Shown here: positions 48,425 to 59,934 of the stretch, piece by piece
Position numbering within the stretch: position 1 is the first letter of the stretch
Layout of the letters: each line of letters begins with the position of its first letter
From: Tetrapyrgos nigripes
Lineage: Eukaryota > Basidiomycota > Agaricomycetes > Agaricales > Campanellaceae
NCBI GenBank assembly: GCA_013368315.1
Contig: JAACJM010000186.1
Span: 113,511 to 177,510, forward strand
Direction of reading: 5' to 3'
DNA length: 64,000 bases
Translations under genes and position numbers: made by a program
Notes under the pieces: generated by a model
What the model was told of the DNA's origin: nothing
What the model saw: only the letters and a program-made list of their open reading frames with translations
Databases searched by the model: none

Positions 48425-49438
48425 TTTCGGGAGAAACCAGAAAGCTTGAAACTGACGGCTGGTGTGGGTGCTCAAGGTCTGTCGGTAAAGGCTCTCCTTG
48501 ACAATGATACTGGGTCACAGGAATATGAGCACTTTTATAGAGGAAAAATGGCATTCGAGAGATATCTAAAGTTCGACATTGTCCAGCTAGTACCTGCCGA
48601 AACGGTGTATATCCGTCTATCCGTCTTTCCCCGTGTAGCTAGTCCATTCGCTGAGGGTGTTGAGTTACGGGCTTGGGTGGTGACAGTGTAAGTGATCTGT
48701 TCTCCAAGCTGGTGCTGAGTTACGGGTTTGAGCGGTGACGGTGGTTGTAACGACCCGCTTGATTGTTGGCACTTGTCACGGTGTCCATTGAAGGAGTTGT
48801 GACGGGTTGATGGAAGTCATTGGTCAAGGAGGAAAGCAGGCTGATAAACAAAGGATCTGCAAATAATCCGGTCGCGACGGTCGCGTCGTGTCCTGACTAA
48901 CAAGTATGTAGTCAGAAACTCCTCTCGAGACTCAAATCTTCCATACACACATCGAAATAGAAACAGATGACATATCTATAATCAATTATGTCTAGCGCTT
49001 TGCTATGGTACAAAGTTGTTAAACAAGTAACAGAACAGGATAGAACAGATGCTATATAATCCAGCCATGATCAGGTCAGTCTATATAAGTATAAATAGAG
49101 ATACGAACGTGCAAAGAGCGAAGGTGTAACTTTGAGAGGAAGTTGGATAGTCACAAAACAACAGGGTAAGGACAGGAAAGGACAAACGGGGTTGCCAGCA
49201 CATGTAGAGTGTATGTACGTATGTATCCATGGGTTATGCAAGAAAAGAAATAAATTACCTCCGACGTTTAGATTGGACCCGTCGTACGCGCCCGTAGCGT
49301 AACGCAACCAGATATTTGTCGCTAAAGGTGTTGCGGCCGATAGAGACGTGCCTGAACGCATTTCTTTGCTAGGCGGCCTCTGGAAGACCCTTGCACATCC
49401 TCCAAGTGGTCAAGCAGTGGAAAGGCATGTAGAATCTC
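48425..49438. other. Intergenic region with a short direct repeat
   Basis: About 1 kb. GAGTTACGGGCTTGGGTGGT near 48663 recurs with changes as GAGTTACGGGTTTGAGCGGT near 48717. No supported gene. A minus-strand frame around 49071-49361 has no family match. Confidence 0.4.
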
Positions 49439-50812
49439 TTAAGCTGTCACAGCAGCTCCACCGGAACTAAGCCTTGCAAACGCGATCATAATGACCAACG
49501 CCCATCTCTCAAATTGCTCTTTCGACATGAACAAGAGAGCTTGAGAGAGAACGGCTTTGATGATTTGAGCTTGCATGCCCTGTAGGGATGAAACATGGGT
49601 CAATGTCAGAGTGACATACAAAGAAGGAAAAACGCACCTGATACCATCCGACGAGTCCTTCCTTCTGCAATACCCTTCTGAGAATGTCGATCGCTCCAGG
49701 ATGCTGAGAGTGGTTGTGGTGGTATTGATGGGCCTTTGGAGCATCGATACTGCTTTCTTGTGCATCTTCTGCATCTGCAGATCTTGCTTGAATGCGGACT
49801 TTGGCCATAATATATGGATAGGTCACCTAGACAGGTAGAAAAACATCAGAATCGAGAAACCTTTTTACCTAACGGAGAAACACGCACAATAGTGGCCAGC
49901 GTCTTACTGAACGCACCAACAAAGAATGAGAACCATGGTGACATGCTCTGGTCCGATTGTGCCAGCAACATAATACTCTTCACCCTCTCATACACACCAT
50001 ACGTTATCGCAGGGTTTACCGTCAGCACCAAACCTGGTTTCAATCCCAGCCAAAGACCCGTTATACCCTCCTCTTCTACAATCTCACGACCAACAGCTAG
50101 GAAAGAATCGTCCGTCTTCTCTTCCTTGACAGTTGCAGTCCCATTAGGAGCGGGGGTATTTGTTCTAGAAGCATTCGTGGAGCCCGCTCTTGATTTTGAT
50201 TGGCCTACTCTTCCTACTTGTTGTCTCGTAGCGATGACTGAAACGGGAATAGTGAAAATTTGTGCGAGGGCACCGGCAATGGCGCCAAGGAGGAGTTCTG
50301 TTCCGACACCGAGAGGAGGGAGTTTTGAGCCCTTGGGTAGACGGGCAGTAAGGCGGGTCATGTAGGAATTGCGTACGAAGGAGTAGAAGAAAAAGTAGGC
50401 GTATTCTGGTTTTGATGGTCAGTTGCATAGTTTTCAAGACGTCGAAAACGATACATACGCATGGAAAAGGTGTTCAGCATCGTTGCGCCGAAACCTTTGT
50501 ATAGCCCCGCAAGGCCTTCCCTGCTGAATATCCGTACTATAACGGAGAGCATTGAGAGATTATCCTTGTCTTTGCCTTTTGGTAAGGCTTGTATCCTTGT
50601 CTTTGCACTATATCAAACAACTCTCTGAGAATAAGCTTGTAGTGAATCATCAGAAGCTACGAACACATCTAGAGGATAGACAACACTAGAGTGAGACCGG
50701 GTGAGTATTAGACGAAGAAAAGTGAGACTGTAACATACGCTGTACTGAAACAACCACTAAGTGCACCTGCTAGAGCAGCGCCGAAGGGAGTGAGCTTGAC
50801 TGGCTTTGACAT
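49439..50812 (-). CDS. Peroxisomal adenine nucleotide carrier (Ant1/PMP34-like)
   Basis: Six exons on the minus strand (50812-50739, 50685-50665, 50607-50459, 50405-49888, 49826-49638, 49579-49439) give 363 residues. Three mitochondrial-carrier repeats are visible: VVYPLDVAKTRIQ in the first, IPVSVIATRQQ in the second and VTYPYIMAKVRIQ in the third, each with following loop glycines (GLAGLYKG, GITGLWLGLKP, GLVGWYQGM). The second repeat signature lacks the first proline-aspartate pair (IPVSVIATRQQ), as in Ant1/PMP34 carriers. These exchange cytosolic ATP for peroxisomal AMP so that fatty acids can be activated inside peroxisomes. A hydrophilic insert with SKSRAGSTNAS follows the second signature. 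The second exon is only 21 bases. Divergent from the methyltransferase gene, 95 bases away. Confidence 0.85.
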
Positions 50813-50907
50813 GCTGGGTGTTTGAGGGAAAGGAGCGGAAGTCAAGTTGAAGTAAAAGATTCTTTTTGTAGCGCCGGGTACAGCATCCCTTCCGCGGCCG
50901 TTAACAC
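50813..50907. promoter_or_regulatory. 95-bp bidirectional promoter
   Basis: The start codons of the carrier (minus) and the methyltransferase (plus) are only 95 bases apart. Both promoters and leaders must be in, or overlap, this interval. It contains a GCGCCGGG and a CCGCGGCCG GC-rich block but no TATA box. Confidence 0.6.
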
Positions 50908-52145
50908 ATGACAGTCCCTATGAATCCCAATTTCCCTGTAAACCTTCAAATCGCTGCTTCATCTCCATCTATACACTCTCAAGTCCAGGGTAAGGCATTC
51001 AGCAAGGAGGCCCAACAGAAAGCTATCCAGAGATATGGCATCGCAGGTCGCGTATGGGAAGCAGCTTATCTGCTCAATCTCTACCTCAATCCACCATCAA
51101 ACTCAAGACTCGTATTCGACCCACCATTTCAGACCCGTCGAGAGGGCTCCACCATCGTGGAGATTGGTTCTGGTTCCGGGCTAGTAGCTTCCAATGTTGC
51201 AAGATCTTTGAACCCGGAGACAGAGCTCCTCATCCTTACTGATCTGCCAGAAGTGAGCCCGAGGAATTTTTTTTTCCATAAACGTCGCGGTCATTCATCT
51301 GATCGTGTTCTGCTCAGGTGTGCCCTTTACTGGAAGAAAATCTCGCATCCATATCCGTGGAACTACGAGAAAACGCGAAGAGGGATGTGGTTCTCGTCAG
51401 ACCTTTATCTTGGGGTAATCACCAAGACGCGTTTTCCATCGCGTCCGAACTCGGCCTTGAGCTTGAACCACGAAACTTCGACCACTCAGGGCAACAACCT
51501 CGATATCTAACCCATATATTGTGTAGCGATCTCGTACGTGCGGCCGTTCCTCCATATTGAGTAGTCCTTGATGAACTGATGCTATATGTGTACCTACTTG
51601 CACAGGTCTACTTTCCGGAACTGCTAGCGCCACTCTTACGAACGCTCATTCAACTCTCCTCGCCTCCTTTCATACCAATTCGTTACACTGGCTCGGAGCA
51701 CGACCTCCAAATTATCATCTCCTACAAAATCCGTAGCCTCTCCAAAGAAACACCTTTCTGGTCTGCCTTTGGTGTGTGGTTCACTTTCGAACCTGTGCTT
51801 GTACGAGAGGGATCAATTACTGCAGAGGAGATCAGAAACAACTGCCCAAACGGTGATAGTAATATTGACAGGTATATAAGTGGTGCTGAACCAAAACTCG
51901 AGCCCAAACACAATTCCAAAACATCGCGCTGGTCTCGTCTCGGTTCAGATCTCGAGGGACCCTCTTTTGTATTCATCGCTCGTCGGCGTCCCGAGTCGTA
52001 TGGCTGGAACGTTCCAGAGAAAGACGAGGAACTTCTTTCTGGCAAAGGCGTTTTTACGGACTCACAGGTGCCGAAGGGAGACGATACGTTTGAGCAGCTG
52101 TTGTTCATGGCGTTGAATGGCGATGGAGAAAGTGATGACGAGTAG
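50908..52145 (+). CDS. METTL21-like protein lysine methyltransferase
   Basis: Exons 50908-51252, 51318-51533 and 51606-52145 give 366 residues. The Methyltransf_16 pattern is present: GRVWEAAYLLNLYL, motif I with VEIGSGSGLVASNVA, LILTDLPE, and the late block CSDLVYFPELLAPLLRTL with the family's D and aromatic. Members of this group add methyl groups from S-adenosylmethionine to lysines of elongation factors and chaperones. A long acidic tail ends GDGESDDE. Substrate not determinable. The ATG at 50908 is the first in frame. Confidence 0.85.
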
Positions 52146-52339
52146 AATTGGTCGTGGATATGAATGGGCCATCGGTTTTGCGTTTGAATGCTAGGGTGGT
52201 CGGACTACCGAGGTATCTGGGACCTGACAGAGGGCATTGGTGGATTAGGTGTCACCAGGTATGTTCATACATCTAATATGCACAGATGTAAGAAAAATCT
52301 AATAGTATCGAGTAGATTTCAAACCGACTGTCCATTGTC

Positions 52340-53075
52340 TGCCCTCATATAGATGACTAGATCGAACGGTCGTCCAACCGTCTCGACAGTCGACCAGGCG
52401 TTTCCAGTGCACAAATTTACTTCTCCCGCTAGTCAGCCTGCATGTGGAAGTCCTCTGTGTTCGTTGACGTATTTTTGCGCCCTAGAAACTGTATTCTGGA
52501 GGAGGTCAAAGACTTGGTGCTGCAGTGTTTTGACGTCCCTGAATATGATGCCATAAATGCCCAACGAACGAGCTGAGATGACACTCTCTAACTCGTCATC
52601 CACAAAAATCATCCATTTTGAATCTCCCCCGATCTTCTCTATAAAAGCCTAGATCCTGTTTTCGCTGCCCGACGTTATAAGAAGGGAAGACATCGTTAGA
52701 GATGGAGAGTCAAAATTTGTGGCCAGGTATCGAAAATCCAGAAGATAAATGTTGGACAAGGCGTAGATGTGGACATGTCCGAATCGTGACTTGAGCTCTT
52801 ATAGGAGTTGCATTAAGTCTGGTGTGGAAGTCAGGGACTGTCGTGCTGTTGAGGATAAGGCAAGGCAGATAACTTGTATAGCGACGTTCTTGGATGAGGC
52901 AATCTGGTTGTAGTATCAAGACTCTTCTGTGATAAGGCCTCGTTCGTATTCAGACCAAGTCAGTGACGATACGATATGATCGAGAACCTGTGGGATGACT
53001 GCAGATCTACTGGCATTATAATTATATGCCGCTGAAATTACGTATGTCGAAAATCACAGTATCATAAGGCTTCGC
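52340..53075 (-). pseudogene. HAD-like hydrolase/terpene-synthase-type pseudogene
   Basis: On the minus strand, ordered pieces of a haloacid dehalogenase-like protein appear: YDTVIFDIRNFSG (motif I) near 53060, WSEYERGLITEES, HVYALSN-like HVHIYALSNIYLLDF (motif II), SLLITSGSEN, and MIFVDDELESVISARSLGIYG (motif IV) near 52610-52560. TGA, TAA and TAG codons interrupt the frame at several points, so it is dead. This subfamily is common in fungi next to secondary-metabolite genes and includes enzymes cyclising or dephosphorylating farnesyl diphosphate products. It lies beside the ABA3-type synthase, same strand. Confidence 0.7.
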
Positions 53076-53423
53076 ATCTGGAATTCGATAAGATTTGAGA
53101 GAGGATGATTGTGGCTAAAAATCATAGTATAAGCCCACGATGATAGATCTGATGTGTGAACGATATTATGGACTCGACGGCTTGAAATCGTCAGTAGGTC
53201 GATGCTGCTCTCAACTTCTGCAGCACTCGGAGGTAGATGGATTTGCCGAAGATCTCTGCGACAACTGTAGACAGATGATGATGTTGTTGACTGTGGACAT
53301 GCAAGGGAAGGAGGGAGTGAATAAAAGAAGGAAGGGAAAGTTAGTCTTCATAAGACTCTGATTGGTGGCCTTAAGCTAGACACCTTAATCATGGTTCAGC
53401 AACTATGCGACAAGTAAAGGTTC

Positions 53424-54738
53424 TTAGATTTCGAAGGTAGGGATCATACTGAATGGGAAGCATGTATTCAGCCTACGAGACTTGAAAAAACAAAAACAAG
53501 CCCAGATTACAGTGAGTACTAAGGAGCCAACAAGAAAGGATTTGTGCCGACCATTCAAGCGAACAACGCTGGCAGGGGGTGCGCTATCTACCGGTAAACT
53601 GTCCGACGAGATCTCCGAGAAGACCTTCGCAGCCCGTTCCGGTAAAGACTCCTGGTAATCCTTCCACTTGAGTTTACATTCCACGCACAGTTGGACCCCA
53701 CCAAAACCGGTTTTTGACCCGGGACTGTAACCTGAGGTGCGATACTGGCAGTAATCACAACATCCATCACCATCCGTCTCCAGAAGATCAGCGAGGCCTG
53801 GGAACATCAACTCATCGCCCCTAGCAATGATATCCCTGTAGCACTGGATGTCCCGTCCACTCCCTTCGCCTGTATTAACACGGTTCCAGAGCTTGTAGTT
53901 ATGATGAGTCTGGTCGATGACATCGTCCGTCTCTGGCTTCCCAATTGTCAAATCCTCTTCGACGAAGCGATATCGCCTCATCATCCATGTGGATGGACCC
54001 GCCAATATAGCGCAGAAAATTGATGACGTGTCGTAGCTCGGGCTTGCGGGTCCATGCAACGTCTAGAGCCCACAAAGTCTCCCGAGCTCGTCGGAAAGCG
54101 TCAGTGCGAACATCCTCGGGTATGTAAGCAAAGGTGCTGTTAATCTCTCCTTCGGCTCGGTGCTTGTAGAAGGCCACGGAGTCGTACAACGTGACAGCAA
54201 TCTCGGTCAACATTTCGAATTGCTCCTCGGTGAATTAGGTGTCGTCCAAGTCATTGCAGACGAGGGCTGCAGCAATGGTGAACCTGAACAGTGCATCCCA
54301 GTCCCTCATACGGAACCACTGCCTTGGAGACTGGGCAAGGGCGTTCACGTATCGCCGGAAGAGTTCGCCATGACGCCTCTTGCTGATCTTGTCAGCGGCA
54401 ATGAGGAGGAAGGCACGAATTTCTTGACACATGTCTCTGTATCCTGCAGTGCCCTTAAAAAGAGTAACAAGAGTACTGCTCAGACAGTATCCTAGGATAT
54501 CGTCTGAAGTTGTGACGTCGATGAAGGTTCCACGAAACTCAGTGATCGTGCAGATGACAATGACACGGATGAAGGCTAGATAACGATTCCAGTTGGTGTA
54601 CTGAGGAATCACGCAACGGGTGTACTCGTATGCGCAGGTGAAGATTTCGGCTTTCACCTCGTCCGAGAGGTCAACGCCCTGCAGATCTTGGGTGATGTCA
54701 GGTGGATAATACCACGTATCTTTGCTGTGCTGCGACAT
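53424..54738 (-). pseudogene. ABA3-type sesquiterpene synthase (alpha-ionylideneethane synthase family), two lesions
   Basis: From ATG 54738 the protein matches the family of Botrytis ABA3, the enzyme that converts farnesyl diphosphate to alpha-ionylideneethane in abscisic acid synthesis. Recognised blocks: DTWYYPPDI, AYEYTRCVIPQYTNWNRYLA, RRYVNALAQSPRQWFRMRDW, CNDLDD, FYKHRAEGEINSTFAYIPED, HVINFLRYIGG, RRYRFVEEDLTIGKPETDDV and NYKLWNRV. A TAA at 54235-54237 (codon 168) stops the frame between CNDLDDT and FTEEQFE, and an extra base near 53985 shifts it between GGSIHM and MMRRYRF. Beyond both, the frame is open to 53424. A hydrophobic segment (FLVGSLVLTVIWACFCFF) near the C-terminus looks like a tail anchor. 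No intron is seen. Lacks the classic DDxxD motif, as expected for this family. Lesions could be assembly errors. Confidence 0.8.
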
Positions 54739-56072
54739 AGTCAAGATGCTGAGGGATGCTACTGTTTGAACCGTCAACAGAATGGAACAGCGGACATAAT
54801 TAATTAATTACTCACTACTTGGATCGGAAATGTTGCGGTCTTGCTTGTGAATAGCAAATATCAAAACAGTGACGAGGATTCCAATCACAACATATAAGGG
54901 AGGCGAGGTAAGTTAGATGATAAAAAGATGGGGTTGAGGATGAACTGGGTTTTTTTGCGCTGCTTTTTATTCATCAAGAACATACACAATGCCAGTCTGG
55001 CTGACAGTCATTGGATTGCTCTTGCAAAGACCATGCCAATACTTATTCTTGAAAAGAAAAAATTCCGATCCAATTGAGAACACCTCGACCAAGTCAGCTG
55101 TCCGGCAAGGCCGTACTGGTGACCAGCGAAAGGAGTCCCAGCTCTTAATTTGGTCGCTCTATCAAACCCTGGGCACTCCTCCAACAGAGTTGCGGAAAGC
55201 GACATGGGAAACGACACAGATAATCTTGGATTAGTCTAGGGTCAAACCAGCGAAAAAGTAAAGTGCTGGGAGAACTAACATCAGCAAAACTACGCCATTG
55301 TCTGTGCATCCGGGTCCGCACGCCCAAGACGCAACCGACTCAAAGACACAAGTCTCTTTGCAAGTCACCAGTCAGACGTGATGAAGCCTGACTGAAATGT
55401 TTGCACATATCTTCCCAAACTGCTACAGATATCTGTTGCGAGTCTGTGGTGAACCCAAACGCTCGCCAGACTTGGGCTCCCAGACCACGATAAGTGTGCA
55501 GTTTTACTGATGAAGGGTACAGCACAACGAAATGCTGTCTTCCATCATAAACGCTTGCAGTAGTACGATGATCCCGGCGACGTTAGGAGGATGCTGCGAG
55601 TAGTAAGGCTCGAGGAATATTGGCTGTATTGGCAGATGGATTAAATCCCAGGTGGATGTGGTCAGTGGACAATGCAGGCGCAGGCAGCTCAGGCGGTTGG
55701 TCGCTACGTCACAACTACGTCATCTAACGTGACTAGTAAACGCAATATATCCAAAATACATCGATATCCCTACTAAAGCCCTTCGTTGTATTAGAGAGAC
55801 ATAGTGGGCAAAGCAAGTCATAGCCGAAAGTCCCTACTCTACTCTGTATTCTGAACTGCATCACATATCTCTGCCCAACTTTGGAAACTGTCAGTCCGTC
55901 GACGTGGTTCAAGCTTTCGCGACAGGTTTTCATTGGGTTTTCATGTCATGCAGCGCTGTTTACGTACCAGTGCTAGTGACAAGGCTTCTGTCGTCTCTTA
56001 TTCGGTCGGAGTTGACCAGGACCCCGTGGTCGTATAGAGTCATCTTGTGAGTAGTCCAAAACCGAATTTCGG
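54739..56072. other. Region between the ABA3-type pseudogene and the P450
   Basis: 1.3 kb with no assigned gene. Minus-strand frames near 55145-55525 have no recognised motif. Two TACGTCA words at 55705-55711 and 55716-55722, 11 bases apart, resemble bZIP sites and lie about 360 bases before the P450 start. Confidence 0.4.
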
Positions 56073-58043
56073 ATGGATTCGACTAGCTGGCTATCCGCCT
56101 CATCATTTCATGCAAACACGATTCTTGTAGCTTCAACTTGTACTTTGCTGCCTTGCCTTGCCTATGTCATCTTCCAACGACTTCTCAACCCTTTGATTCG
56201 GTTTCCTGGTCCAACCTTGGCCAAATGGACGAGTTACTATATGGCTTACTATGATATTTGGAAGGGTGGTGGCTGGATTGAGCAACTTCAAGAGCTGCAC
56301 CAGCTATATGGTAGTTATCTCAAAGTGTTGCTCGTCTCGCGTGAGGGTTAACAAGTAGTCTTCAACAGGTCCTGTGGTCAGAGTCGGTCCAAACCAGGTA
56401 CGTGTCCCTACATTGATGTAGGATACCTAAGTCTCAAGACCATAATGCCTGTAGCTTCATTTTAACGACCCTCAGGCATATGCTGATATCTATTCCTCGA
56501 CTTCCAAGTTTACGAAGGATCCAGACCTTTATGGTTTATTTCCAGCGGACGATTCGTTGTTTACGCAAACAGATCCCCGAAAAGTCTCAGCACGGAAGCC
56601 TTTGGTGGCTCCGTTCTTTTCTAGACAAATGGTCCTAACTCTGGAGGAAACAATACAGTCTACTGTAAGTGGTCTAACTGCGCTCAGGTTTCTCAGCTCG
56701 TCGTCTTGTTACTTGCTCACGTCTCATTCAGGTGGATACCCTTATTCGCCAATTACTCAAGAACCATTCATCCTCTCAGGCACCTGCGAATCTCAACCTT
56801 GCCTTGCGCTCTGCCACATTCGACATCATAACTACATACTGTTTTGCCAAGTCCATCAACACAGTCTCCTATCCCAATTTTCACAACGACATCCTTGTGT
56901 CAATGGATACTATGCTCCCTGCGATTTCTTTGGCCAAACACTTTAGGATTGTCAAACTTATCATTCTCAACACCCCGCATTGGTTAACCCCGATCCTCGT
57001 TCCTTCCATGAAACATGCCGTTGACCAGCTCAAAGACGTGGAAGACATGGTAGAGAGAGTCATGAAAGACTCAAATTCGGAAACTGGCTTTTCACATCGC
57101 ACCGTTTTCCATTCGTTATTAGATGGTGCTCAAAGCGGGGGATATGGCGCAAGACGCAAAACCCACGCCATTACCAAACGATGGTTGGCGGATGAAGGAG
57201 CTATTTTCCGATTCGCAGGAAGTGACACCGGAAGTTCTACCTGTGTTATTGGGTGTCGATACGTCTTGGCAGATGGGGAGGTGTTGGGAAAGCTGGTAAA
57301 GGAGTTGGACGAAGCATGGCCGGATAAAAGTGTCCCAGCCAGATTTGAATTGCTGGAGAAACTGCCTTACCTTGTAAGTCTGGTTCAGATCTTGGATGAC
57401 CGTATCGCACTGGCTCAACTCGACTTTCAGACCGCCGTCATCAAAGAGAGCTTGCGACTATCACCTGGTGTTACTTCTCCGCTGGCCAGAATAGTTGGAG
57501 CCGGTGGTGCGACTATTGCTGGTCATTTTGTTCCTGAAGGAGTGAGTACTGTTTTGTCGCATCACACCACACCTTTTTTGACATTTCACTTGACCGGCAG
57601 ACTTCAGTCGCAATGGCAAACAGTTTCGTCCACCTCAATCCCGATATTTTTGCAGATCCAGGGCGATTCAAACCAGAACGATGGTTGCAGCCTGATTCGA
57701 TTAGCTTGGAGAAACATCTTGTTGCGTTTGGTAAGGGATCGAGAAGTTGCATTGGCACAAAGTACGTACTTGCTCTCTATGCTCCAATAAGTGACACCGC
57801 TGACGCCTGTCACTGCTAGCCTGGCTTGGTGCGAGTTGTATCTTATCATGGGGAATATCTTTAGAAAATTGGATCTTACACCTACTACGGATGTCAGGTT
57901 CGTACTCTCCTCTTAAGCTCAATCAAAGTGAACTTTTCTTTATCTTCTGATTCTGTAGGTCTCCCTATAGGGCCAGGGACTATTTCGTTCCTTTGTTCGA
58001 CGAGGATATTTTGCATGTAGTAGCTAGGGAAAGGTTGCAATGA
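56073..58043 (+). CDS. Cytochrome P450 monooxygenase
   Basis: Eight exons (56073-56310, 56369-56397, 56455-56664, 56732-57373, 57431-57541, 57601-57761, 57820-57897, 57959-58043) give 517 residues. An N-terminal membrane helix (ILVASTCTLLPCLAYVIF) is followed by the hinge FPGP. The I-helix has FAGSDTGSST, the K-helix KESLRL (ExxR), then FKPERW, and the haem loop FGKGSRSCIG with its cysteine ligand. It is intact. The overall pattern (YGPVVRVGPNQLHFNDPQAY, SKFTKDPDLYG) is that of the fungal CYP groups around trichodiene and benzoate oxygenases, ER-bound enzymes that hydroxylate terpenoids or aromatics. It sits about 1.3 kb from, and divergent to, the ABA3-type synthase, so it may once have oxidised its product. 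Confidence 0.92.
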
Positions 58044-58699
58044 TCTGTCCATTGTGTGGATCTAGCACGACTCGGATTCGCGAGGTGCTGTCAAAATCGA
58101 TGTTATGGCAAAGAAGGAACGTTTTGAATTTGTTAACTAGTGCTGCAGAGAATTCTCTATGATTCATGGGCTGGACAGACATGTAAATGGTATTACAACC
58201 GTCCCTTACATCCTCTACCAATAACTCCCGCGAGTCTCCGTTGACACTCTCAAACCTTTCAAAAATATCATTAAAAAAATTCACACCTGAACGAGACGGG
58301 ACACGTAAACGTCCCCGTCATCGAGGATATAGGCAACATCAAGGCAAGTTGCAAGCATTGAGACTTGCGGAAGATAGAGAAAGGCTTTATTCGACCAGCT
58401 CAGTCATGTCCGAGAGCGAAATCCGACGCGACTCAGATGCTCTCAGACTCGCACCACGACGACCGCGATTATTTGCTCGAATTTCGTCCTCGTCAGTTTC
58501 AGTGTACTGTAGCCAGCAATGTATTTCTCGAAAATAATCGTCGCTTCCCTAGAGGACTTTTGGTTTCACTCGGGGGCACAAGCAGTCGACAAAAAAACCC
58601 TCCGTCAGTCCTATGATCACAACGGTTCGCGTGTTCGAAATTCAGGATGAGGATCGGAATCTGTTTGGTCTGCGGTGTCTACCTCTCTACCTCGCAAAA
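58044..58699. other. Intergenic region
   Basis: About 650 bases. Frames on both strands (58024-58284 minus, 58187-58537 plus) have no recognised family. No supported gene. Confidence 0.4.
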
Positions 58700-59535
58700 T
58701 ACGTCATCGTTTACTGGAGGTTTAGCAGGTGTGAGTGCAGTACACACACTATCGGAAGATGAGAGTACGGTGCGTTGGTTGAATAATAACCTTTCGTATG
58801 TTCATCTCTTGGTTTCTGTCTCAGATTGTTAATGATCTATGCAAACAGGCTGGGAGGCAACTCGGAGCGGGCGCTAAGAAGGTACATGGACTGGAGAATG
58901 GTGTGGATTGGGTGTGGAAGATTCGTGAGTACCTTATTATTAAGCTAGCCTGCTAGCTTGAGTCTGCCTAGGGGAGACTATATCCTGACATCCTTTCATT
59001 TCTCGCTGTTCTAGTCCTGACCGTATCGCCAGCATCAAATCGCCTCCGCTGGAGACCGTCTTGCCCTTCCACATCTCACCTTGACACCCAACACAGCACT
59101 TGCCCTACGTGAATTCGGTGTAGATTGTCTCTAGTCGCACGGTTGCGAGGACACTATTTGAGAACTCGTCGAAGAAAGGTACTGCTCCAGGATGCGCGAT
59201 TTCACTGCACATGAAGTTGGGTTCGCGGCGGGTAAAGCAGAGGATTCGTTTGGGAAGAGTGCGTTCACTTTGCTGTCTTTTTTTGTCTTCGGTTGACTTA
59301 TTCATGGACTCTCTCTAGCTAGCTTCGACCACGGACGTCATTCGTAGCAGAGATGACTCCTGTTTTTCACTATACAATAGGAGACATCACTGTCGATGAT
59401 GGTGCGCGTGTACTTGATCTAAATGGGCAGAAGATTACAGGACTCTATGCTGGTGAGTTTTGGTTGACCTTTCCTTTCGTCGGTAACCCATGGATTAACG
59501 CAAATTGCTCTATAGGCTAACTGGTGAAGTTATTA
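58700..59535 (+). pseudogene. Fumarate reductase-like pseudogene
   Basis: Ordered but broken pieces match the intact flavoprotein at 44168-46221. FTGGLAGVSAVHTLSED corresponds to GGGLAGASAAHTLLE, then GGNSERAL, AGDRLALPHLTL with REFGVDCL, DFTAHEVGFAAGKAEDSFGK (matching DTFTAHSGFAAGKAKDPFGK) and EMTPVFHYTIGDITVDDGAR near 59350. Large internal segments are deleted and several stops occur. Introns appear to be retained at matching places (for example after GLYAGE), so this was a DNA-level copy, not a retrocopy. Confidence 0.75.
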
Positions 59536-59934
59536 GCCCATTGCACGCGCTTGTGTTTGGGTTTCATAGACGGGCTTAAGCTTGTCAAGACGTTGAGGTA
59601 CAATCATCCATTAACACTGTCAGTGCTGCCTCCGGTCCATAAACTGATCGGCCATACACCTCTTTTGGACCTGAGACAGCCGTTTCCTTTTGATTGATAC
59701 GACGGTGGCGGAGGTTAGCACACTGGGCCGGGGTTTACGCACTGGTTCGGTAGCGTGCTTGACGTCAAATCAACCTCCCGAAACCTCTGTTCTTCCGGTT
59801 TGTCAGCTGGCAGGTTTTCGACCTCAACGTTAACTGGTTTCCACATCCTACCATACCGCTTCCAACATCCACTGCTGTTACTCTCAGCGTTGCATCATTC
59901 ATCTCCAAGGAACTCCCCTCTCGCCACCCGAATA

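Noticed and set aside
49071..49361. Minus-strand frame with SGTSLSA, like the subtilase GTSxSAP motif
   Set aside because: The proline is displaced, the rest of the frame is low-complexity hydrophobic, and no other protease block is nearby.
46487..58043. A single complete abscisic-acid-like cluster including the glycosyltransferase and methyltransferase
   Set aside because: The carrier and the METTL21-type methyltransferase are housekeeping genes lying in between, and no ABA4-like dehydrogenase or second P450 is seen.
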